Source of the DNA: an uncultured Collinsella sp.
Lineage (GTDB): Bacteria > Actinomycetota > Coriobacteriia > Coriobacteriales > Coriobacteriaceae
NCBI GenBank assembly: GCA_905197585.1
Contig: CAJJZO010000133.1
Span: 1 to 5,356 of the forward strand
DNA: 5,356 bases
Direction of reading: 5' to 3'
Below, in pieces: positions 1 to 5,356 of this stretch. The notes below the pieces were generated by a model. It searched no databases. It saw only the letters and a program-made list of their open reading frames with translations, and was not told the DNA's origin. How positions within the stretch are numbered: position 1 is the stretch's first letter; each line of letters starts with the position of its first letter. A program made the position numbers and the translations under genes.

Positions 1-51
1 CCCTTTGCTTGCGCGCTCGGAGCGCATTGCCGCGGCCAGCGTTTGAACAAC

Positions 52-80
52 TTGACCGTTCGGTGTCAACCAGGGATACC
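52..80 (+). promoter_or_regulatory. Candidate promoter for the short-chain dehydrogenase gene
   Basis: TTGACC at 52-57 matches the -35 consensus at five of six bases. Exactly 17 bases later GATACC (75-80) is a poor -10 that matches only the central ATA. Transcription would start near 87 and leave a leader of about 75 bases. The rest of 1-162 shows no gene or convincing RNA structure; a short 5-bp inverted repeat (GCGCT/AGCGC, 13-25) near the left edge is too weak to call. The -10 is weak, so this is only a candidate. Confidence 0.3.
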
Positions 81-153
81 GCTCACCGATAAGCAGGCAT
101 GTTTGTTTTTGTCCGCCGCTATCCTGTGCTGCGTACGTCCACCCCCGAAGAAT

Positions 154-158
154 GGAGG
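154..158 (+). promoter_or_regulatory. Ribosome binding site deciding the dehydrogenase start
   Basis: GGAGG lies four bases before the ATG at 163. The reading frame stays open upstream all the way to the window edge, including a TTG at 43. This Shine-Dalgarno sequence, and the fact that the Rossmann fold begins right after the ATG, make 163 the likely start. Confidence 0.75.
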
Positions 159-162
159 CACC

Positions 163-912
<750 letters not shown>

Positions 913-958
913 AGGTCGCAAACCACGACTTCGAACCTCAACGAGGCCCAACGCAAAA

Positions 959-1000
959 GGCGCGCTGTCTGCATCAACCGCAGGCAGCGCGCCTTGTTCT
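959..1000 (+). terminator. Strong intrinsic terminator, probably bidirectional
   Basis: Bases 959-972 pair with 980-993 in a 14-bp GC-rich stem with a single G-T wobble (968/984) and a 7-base loop. It is followed by TTGTTCT on the plus strand. It lies 46 bases after the dehydrogenase stop. On the minus strand the same stem is followed by TTTTGCGTT (958-950), so it could also stop transcripts of the convergent antiporter gene after they pass the palindrome array. Confidence 0.85.
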
Positions 1001-1008
1001 GCTTGCAG

Positions 1009-1056
1009 GGGAAGCTGCGTCCCGGCATTTCAGCTCAGAACGGGGCGCAGTTTCCC
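1009..1056 (-). repeat. Palindrome unit 1 (inverted relative to units 2 and 3)
   Basis: Arms 1009-1024 and 1041-1056 pair along all 16 positions, with two G-T wobbles (1014/1051 and 1020/1045). The centre, 1025-1040, reads TTCTGAGCTGAAATGC on the minus strand and resembles the plus-strand centre of unit 2 (10 of 16), hence the inverted assignment. This is the best-paired of the three. Confidence 0.8.
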
Positions 1057-1070
1057 TCAGGGCCTTCTTT

Positions 1071-1118
1071 CGGAAACTATGTCCCATTCTGGGCGCGCAT
1101 TCTGGGACACGCTTTCCG
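1071..1118 (+). repeat. Palindrome unit 2
   Basis: Arms 1071-1086 and 1103-1118 pair except for mismatches at 1077/1112 and 1079/1110 and a wobble at 1078/1111. The outer block is CGGAAA/TTTCCG and the inner block TGTCCCA/TGGGACA. The centre, 1087-1102, begins TTCTGGGCGC. Confidence 0.8.
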
Positions 1119-1132
1119 CAACGGGCTTCTCG

Positions 1133-1180
1133 CGGAAAGCGCATCCCACTCTGGACGCCAATTCCGGGATGCATTTTCCG
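1133..1180 (+). repeat. Palindrome unit 3
   Basis: Arms 1133-1148 and 1165-1180 pair except for mismatches at 1140/1173 and 1148/1165 and a wobble at 1139/1174. Two further pairs extend the stem outward (1131-1132 with 1181-1182). The outer block CGGAAA/TTTCCG is identical to that of unit 2, and the centre begins with CTCTGGACGC. Confidence 0.8.
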
Positions 1181-1192
1181 CGGCGGCGTTGG

Positions 1193-2755
1193 CTACCTGC
1201 CGTCGTCGTCCTGGGCTTCATCGCGCGCATAGAGCTCCAGCATGCGGCGGCGGTATTCGCGCACGGCGAGCTTGGCGCGCTCCAGGCGGCGACGCTCGCG
1301 CGGAGTCAGCTCGGACGGGTCGACCTCGTCTCCATAGGTCTTATCGGCAAGCAGGTGCGCCGCGTCCACGATGCGGGCATCGATGTGGCCGCTCGCCGCC
1401 TCGGCGGAAAGACGCTCGGCAATCGTATCGAGCGTAGGCAAGCCCTCGAATACGCGACCATGGCCATGCGAAGTCAGCAGCTCGTGCTCACGTGCGAGCA
1501 GGCTCGCCAAATCGTGATGGGCGCGCAGGATGTCGAGCGCATCGGATGGATGCTCGGCAACTTCTGCCACGGCGGCGACCGGCGCGGCGTCGACCACGCG
1601 GTAGAAGAGCTGCGCGAGCAACGGCATCAAGAACACCGTGATGGCACCGGCAGCAACCATGACCGACGCAATATCTTGCGACAGCGCGCCCGCGTTGACG
1701 GCAACGCTTGTCACGGCAACGATGATCGGCAGGGCCGTGGTGCAGTACAGGGCCACGGTAATGCGACCATACGCCGACACATCGCGCGTCGCAGGACAAA
1801 TGCTCATAGAAATAAGTATGGGCACGGCACGAACAATCAACAACGCCACGATAAAGCCCACGAGCAGACCCGGGCGCGACGCCACGGCCGTCAGATCGAT
1901 CTTTGCGCCCGATACGGTAAAGAATACCGGAATCAAAAAGCCGTAGGCCAGGCCATCAAGCTTGGTCTCGAGCGTATGGTTGCCCTCGGGGATGATGTAG
2001 CGCAAGACAAAGCCGGCGGCAAAAGAACCCAACACGATGTCGAGATCAAAGACAGCCGAGAACGCCACGAGCGTGACCAGGATGAGCACCGTCAGGCGCA
2101 CGAAGGTCTGCGACGTGGTATCGGCGCGTTCCTCGACAAACGCAAAGAAGCGACTGCCGACGCGCTTGGAGCGGCTCGGGACCACGGCCAGCAACACGCA
2201 GACCACCGCAAACAAGCCAAGGATTACAAGCGTTTGGATGCCGGTGCGGGCAGACAGCAGCACCGACATGGCAAGCACAGGGCCGAGCTCACCCCAGGTG
2301 CCATACGCGAGAATCGAGTCGCCCACGCGCGTGCCAGTGAGCGAGCGCTCACGCATGATGGGCACGAGCGTGCCGAGCGCCGTCGAAGTGAGGGCAAGCG
2401 TCACGGCGATACCGTCGAAATGACTGACTGAGAACCACGGGGTAAAGCGCACGGCAAGCCAGGCGATACCAAACGTGACGACCCACGTCGCCAAGCCGTA
2501 GCGCCCCTCGACGCCCGTGATGCTCTTGGGGTCGATCTCAAAGCCGGCAAGCAGGAACAAGAAGGCCAGGCCCAGCTCGGACACAAGCGAGACCTCAGCA
2601 TCTACATGGATGACGCCGAGCATATGGGGTCCCAGCACCGCGCCGAGCACGAGCAAAAAGACCGTCTCGGGAACAGGTTTTCCGGGAATCGCCGAGGCGA
2701 TAAAAGGACTCGCAAAGGCCACGAGTGCGATGATGGCGAGCGAAACGAATGCCAT
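1193..2755 (-). CDS. CPA-type cation:proton antiporter (Na+/H+ exchanger family)
   Basis: A 520-residue inner-membrane protein expected to exchange Na+ or K+ for protons. Roughly 12-13 hydrophobic segments fill residues 3-388. A cytoplasmic, highly charged tail follows (about 390-520), ending in an Arg/Glu-rich helix and DDDGR. Family signs are LLAGFEIDP (69-76, after the third segment), TSTALGTLVP (123-132, the unwound helix region) and IPVFFTVSGAKIDL (275-288), which closely matches the CPA2 pattern with Lys285. At the usual acidic ion-binding site (DD, ND or QD in well-known members) the protein has GELGP (155-159), so Glu156 is the likely carboxylate. The tail has no Rossmann glycine motif of the kind expected in a TrkA/RCK domain, and I recognise no domain in it. 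The ATG at 2755 has a good ribosome site seven bases upstream, and the stop is TAG. Transcription is divergent from purL and convergent with the dehydrogenase. The transported ion cannot be told from sequence. Confidence 0.9.
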   Translation of the reverse strand: MAFVSLAIIALVAFASPFIASAIPGKPVPETVFLLVLGAVLGPHMLGVIHVDAEVSLVSELGLAFLFLLAGFEIDPKSITGVEGRYGLATWVVTFGIAWLAVRFTPWFSVSHFDGIAVTLALTSTALGTLVPIMRERSLTGTRVGDSILAYGTWGELGPVLAMSVLLSARTGIQTLVILGLFAVVCVLLAVVPSRSKRVGSRFFAFVEERADTTSQTFVRLTVLILVTLVAFSAVFDLDIVLGSFAAGFVLRYIIPEGNHTLETKLDGLAYGFLIPVFFTVSGAKIDLTAVASRPGLLVGFIVALLIVRAVPILISMSICPATRDVSAYGRITVALYCTTALPIIVAVTSVAVNAGALSQDIASVMVAAGAITVFLMPLLAQLFYRVVDAAPVAAVAEVAEHPSDALDILRAHHDLASLLAREHELLTSHGHGRVFEGLPTLDTIAERLSAEAASGHIDARIVDAAHLLADKTYGDEVDPSELTPRERRRLERAKLAVREYRRRMLELYARDEAQDDDGR

Positions 2756-2762
2756 GTGATGC

Positions 2763-2769
2763 CTTTCTC
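2763..2769 (-). promoter_or_regulatory. Ribosome binding site of the antiporter gene
   Basis: On the minus strand AGAAAGG ends seven bases before the ATG at 2755. This supports that start over other nearby frames. Confidence 0.65.
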
Positions 2770-2824
2770 TTGTTTGCGCTTCACTGTAGCACCCTCGCCG
2801 TCCTCAACGCGCCGCGAGCTGTCG

Positions 2825-2831
2825 TATCATA
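2825..2831. promoter_or_regulatory. Shared -10-like element, candidate divergent promoters
   Basis: TATCATA reads as TATCAT on the plus strand (2825-2830) and TATGAT on the minus strand (2826-2831). Each matches the -10 consensus at five of six bases. It lies between purL and the antiporter. Neither direction has a good -35 at 16-18 bases, so an activator-dependent or weak promoter is more likely than a strong housekeeping one. On the plus strand it would give a purL leader of about 100 bases. Only the hexamers are directly seen. Confidence 0.35.
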
Positions 2832-2835
2832 GTGA

Positions 2836-2885
2836 GGTTTACAAACATGTGGCTCAAGGCGACCGCGAGGCTTGCCCCGTAAACC
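2836..2885 (+). promoter_or_regulatory. Inverted repeat in the presumed purL leader
   Basis: GGTTTAC (2836-2842) is complementary to GTAAACC (2879-2885), a perfect 7-bp stem. Inside it GGC and AAG (2851-2853, 2856-2858) pair with CTTGCC (2871-2876) around a two-base bulge. The fold would begin almost at the predicted transcription start. I recognise no known riboswitch class and see no U-tract, so any attenuation role is inference. The remaining leader up to the ribosome site (2886-2923) shows only a short CCGTACCGTAC direct repeat. Confidence 0.3.
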
Positions 2886-2923
2886 GACCGCTGCCGCATA
2901 CCGTACCGTACGCCCAACCGATC

Positions 2924-2930
2924 AGGAAGG
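2924..2930 (+). promoter_or_regulatory. Ribosome binding site of purL
   Basis: AGGAAGG ends nine bases before the ATG at 2940. A second purine-rich stretch, AGGAA (2932-2936), sits closer. Both point to the 2940 start, after which the protein begins directly with the expected MVSRIYVEKKPG. Confidence 0.65.
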
Positions 2931-2939
2931 CAGGAACCA

Positions 2940-5356
2940 ATGGTCTCTCGTATCTACGTGGAGAAGAAACCCGGGTTCGACGTCGAGGCTCAGCAGCTCA
3001 AGGGCGAGCTGACCGAAATTCTCGGCATCAAGGGCATCGAGGCCCTGAGGATCATCAACCGCTACGACGTCGAGGGCATCGACGAGGAGCTTTTCCGCTC
3101 CTGCGTGCCGACCGTCTTTAGCGAGCCCCAGGTCGATGTGACCTACGACGAGCTCCCCGCAAGCGATGGCGCCGTCTTTGCCGTCGAATTCCTGCCTGGC
3201 CAGTTTGACCAGCGCGCCGACTCCGCCAGCGAGTGCGTGCAGCTCATCAGCCAGGGCGAGCGCCCCGCCGTGCGCTCCGCCAAGGTCTATATGATCTCGG
3301 GCGCTCTGGACGAAGCCGCCATCGATGCCATCAAGCACTACGTGGTGAACCCCGTCGAGGCGCGCATCGCCTCGCTCGACCTGCCCGAGACGCTGTACAT
3401 GGAGACCCCCGAGCCCCAGCCCGTCGAGGTGCTCGACGGCTTCCGCGAGCTCGACGAGGCCGGCCTTGCCGCCTTTATTTCCGAGCGCGGCCTTGCCATG
3501 GACGAGGCGGACATCGCCTTCTGCCAGCAGTACTTCCGCGATGAGGACCGCGACCCCACCATCACCGAGATCCGCGTGATCGACACCTATTGGTCCGACC
3601 ACTGCCGCCACACCACCTTCGGCACCGTCCTGGACGACGTGACGATCGACGACGCCGTGGTGCAGCAAGCCTTCGACCGCTACATGGAGATGCGCCACGA
3701 ACTCGGCCGCGACGCCAAGCCCGTCTGCCTCATGGACATGGGCACCATCGGCGCCAAGTATCTTAAGAAGACCGGCATCATGACCGATGTCGATGAGTCC
3801 GAGGAGATCAACGCCTGCACCGTCAAGGTGAAGGTCGATGTCGACGGCGAGGACCAGGACTGGCTGTTCCTGTTTAAGAACGAGACCCACAACCACCCGA
3901 CCGAGAGCGAGCCCTTCGGCGGTGCCGCCACCTGCGTGGGCGGCGCTATCCGCGACCCGCTCTCGGGCCGCAGCTATGTGTACCAGGCCATGCGCGTCAC
4001 CGGCGCCGGCGACCCCACCGTCCCGGTTTCCGAGACGCTCGAGGGCAAGCTGCCGCAGCGCAAGCTCGTGACCACCGCTGCCGCCGGCTACTCCAGCTAC
4101 GGCAACCAGATCGGCCTTGCCACCGGTCAGGTTAATGAACTCTATCACCCCGGTTACGTGGCCAAGCGCATGGAAGTTGGCGCCGTCGTGGGCGCCACCC
4201 CGGCAAACCACGTTCGTCGCGAGTGCCCCGCCCCCACCGACAAGATCATCCTGCTGGGCGGCCGCACCGGCCGTGACGGCATCGGTGGCGCTACCGGCTC
4301 CTCAAAGACCCAGAACACCGAGTCCATCGAGACCTCGGGTGCCGAGGTCCAGAAGGGCAACGCCCCGGTCGAGCGCAAGCTGCAGCGTCTGTTCCGCCGC
4401 GGCGACGCCTGCCGTCTGATCAAGCGCTGCAACGACTTTGGCGCCGGCGGCGTCTCGGTCGCCGTGGGCGAGCTTGCCGACGGCCTGTACGTGGACCTGG
4501 ACACCGTGACCAAGAAGTACGACGGCCTGGATGGCACCGAGCTCGCCATTTCCGAGTCCCAGGAGCGCATGGCTTGCGCCGTCGCCGACGGTGACGTCGA
4601 GGAGTTCATGGGCTACGCCGCCGAGGAGAACCTGGAGGCAACCGTTATCGCCGAGGTTACCGCCGAGCCGCGCATGCGCATGGCCTGGAACGGCGTCGCC
4701 ATCGTCGATCTGTCCCGCGAGTTCCTCAACTCCAACGGTGCACCCAAGCACCAGGTCGCCCACGTCTGCGCCCGCAGCGTGTGGCAGCCCAGCTGGGCCG
4801 GCACCACACTTGCCGAGCGCATGACCTCGCTCGTCACCGATCTTAACGTCGCCTCCAACAAGGGCCTTTCCGAGCGCTTCGACTCCACCATCGGTGCCGC
4901 AACCGTGCTTATGCCTTTTGGCGGCAAGACGCAGCTCACCCCGAGCTCGGCCATGGTCGCCAAGTTCCCCGTAGACGGCGAGACCACCACGGCAAGCGCC
5001 ATGGCGTGGGGCTTCAACCCCTACCTGATGGAGGCCGACCAGTTTGCGGGCGCCTACCTGTCCGTGGTCGAGTCCATCGCCAAGCTCGTTGCCGCCGGCT
5101 TTGAGCACAAGCGCGCCTATCTCTCCTTCCAGGAATACTTTGAGCGCCTGCGCACCGAGGCCGAGCGCTGGGGCAAGCCCACGGCAGCCGTCCTGGGCGC
5201 CCTCATGGCCCAAGTCGACCTGGGTGCCGGCGCCATCGGCGGCAAGGACTCCATGAGCGGTTCGTTTGAGGACGAGACCGGCGAGCTCAACGTTCCGCCG
5301 ACCCTGATCAGCTTCGCCGTCGCCGTGGGCAAGGCCGCCCGCGCCGTCTCGCCCGA
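2940..5356 (+). CDS. purL: Phosphoribosylformylglycinamidine synthase, large single-chain form (3' end beyond the window)
   Basis: Cytoplasmic enzyme of de novo purine synthesis: FGAR + glutamine + ATP to FGAM + glutamate + ADP + phosphate. The frame is open from ATG 2940 to the window edge, giving 805 residues without frameshift or stop. Residues 1 to about 150 form the PurS-like N-terminal domain, followed by a linker with SDHCRHTTF (219-227). The first AIRS-type ATP-binding half carries KNETHNHPTESEPFGGAAT (313-331), GGRTGRDGIGGAT (440-452) and NDFGAGGVSV (498-507). The second half contains GGKDSMSGSF (767-776). These are core PurL signatures. The N-terminus resembles the roughly 1,200-residue PurL type of Clostridia and Coriobacteria rather than the separate PurS/PurL/PurQ set. 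If so, about 430 residues, including the glutaminase domain with its Cys-His-Glu triad, lie outside. The gene is divergent from the antiporter; no other purine gene is in view. A conventional PurR box was not seen. Confidence 0.96.
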   Translation, partial: MVSRIYVEKKPGFDVEAQQLKGELTEILGIKGIEALRIINRYDVEGIDEELFRSCVPTVFSEPQVDVTYDELPASDGAVFAVEFLPGQFDQRADSASECVQLISQGERPAVRSAKVYMISGALDEAAIDAIKHYVVNPVEARIASLDLPETLYMETPEPQPVEVLDGFRELDEAGLAAFISERGLAMDEADIAFCQQYFRDEDRDPTITEIRVIDTYWSDHCRHTTFGTVLDDVTIDDAVVQQAFDRYMEMRHELGRDAKPVCLMDMGTIGAKYLKKTGIMTDVDESEEINACTVKVKVDVDGEDQDWLFLFKNETHNHPTESEPFGGAATCVGGAIRDPLSGRSYVYQAMRVTGAGDPTVPVSETLEGKLPQRKLVTTAAAGYSSYGNQIGLATGQVNELYHPGYVAKRMEVGAVVGATPANHVRRECPAPTDKIILLGGRTGRDGIGGATGSSKTQNTESIETSGAEVQKGNAPVERKLQRLFRRGDACRLIKRCNDFGAGGVSVAVGELADGLYVDLDTVTKKYDGLDGTELAISESQERMACAVADGDVEEFMGYAAEENLEATVIAEVTAEPRMRMAWNGVAIVDLSREFLNSNGAPKHQVAHVCARSVWQPSWAGTTLAERMTSLVTDLNVASNKGLSERFDSTIGAATVLMPFGGKTQLTPSSAMVAKFPVDGETTTASAMAWGFNPYLMEADQFAGAYLSVVESIAKLVAAGFEHKRAYLSFQEYFERLRTEAERWGKPTAAVLGALMAQVDLGAGAIGGKDSMSGSFEDETGELNVPPTLISFAVAVGKAARAVSP

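Larger units (their letters stand above)
1009..1180. repeat. Array of three 48-bp imperfect palindromes on a 62-bp period
   Basis: Three units of 48 bp (1009-1056, 1071-1118, 1133-1180) are separated by two 14-bp linkers (1057-1070 and 1119-1132). Each unit has 16-base arms and a 16-base centre. The linkers agree at 8 of 14 positions and share a core CTTCT. Units 2 and 3 match at about 34 of 48 positions on the same strand; unit 1 matches unit 2 better when inverted (about 31 of 48, against 26 direct). Two stem pairs differ between units 2 and 3 by compensatory change (1080/1109 T-A against 1142/1171 C-G; 1081/1108 G-C against 1143/1170 A-T). This argues that the pairing itself is maintained. 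The array fills the gap between two convergent genes and ends 13 bases from the antiporter stop codon. It could be a REP-like element family, a protein-binding array or a structured 3' UTR; I do not recognise a named family. Confidence 0.85.

Noticed and set aside
43..162. A 40-residue N-terminal extension of the dehydrogenase from a TTG at 43
   Set aside because: The ATG at 163 has a GGAGG site and begins just before the first Rossmann strand. The extension is Cys- and Pro-rich, has no signal peptide character, and the open frame simply continues to the window edge.
1009..1180. CRISPR array
   Set aside because: The spacing is regular, but the 48-bp units are far from identical, the palindromes span the whole unit, and the 14-bp linkers are too short and resemble each other.
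1009..1180. Three successive intrinsic terminators
   Set aside because: None of the three stems is followed by a proper U-tract on either strand, unlike the hairpin at 959-1000.
2836..2923. Purine or other known riboswitch before purL
   Set aside because: Only simple nested stems are seen. The conserved loops and three-way junction of the purine class are absent, and no other class was recognised.
2922..4211. A 429-codon minus-strand open frame opposite purL
   Set aside because: The translation is a Gly/Ala/Val/Asp/His-rich mirror of purL codons and purL is unambiguous. The same applies to the 303-codon minus-strand frame at 4302-5213.

Overview
The window holds three protein-coding genes. 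Their GC-rich composition and codon use (mostly C or G at third positions), together with the long single-chain type of PurL, suggest a gut Coriobacteriia bacterium, most likely Collinsella or a close relative. This is an inference from recalled protein families, because no 16S or other marker gene is present.

Layout from left to right. Positions 1-162 are non-coding upstream sequence with one weak promoter candidate. A short-chain dehydrogenase (163-912, +) follows. In motif order and wording it looks strikingly like BaiA, the 3-alpha-hydroxysteroid dehydrogenase of bile acid 7-dehydroxylation. Its convergent neighbour is a 520-residue CPA-type cation:proton antiporter (1193-2755, -). The 280 bp between their stop codons contain a strong, probably bidirectional hairpin terminator (959-1000). 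They also contain an array of three imperfect palindromes of 48 bp each, starting at 1009, 1071 and 1133, an exact 62-bp period. A 184-bp divergent intergenic region (2756-2939) separates the antiporter from purL. It carries a near-palindromic -10-like element and an inverted repeat in the presumed purL leader. purL (2940 to the window end, +) encodes the first 805 residues of the large single-chain phosphoribosylformylglycinamidine synthase. Its C-terminal glutaminase domain lies beyond the window.

The three genes do not form an operon and have no obvious shared pathway. PurL is de novo purine synthesis, the antiporter is ion and pH homeostasis, and the dehydrogenase acts on an unknown alcohol or ketone, possibly a steroid. 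The two observations most worth following are the regular palindrome array and the BaiA-like dehydrogenase lying outside any visible bai cluster.
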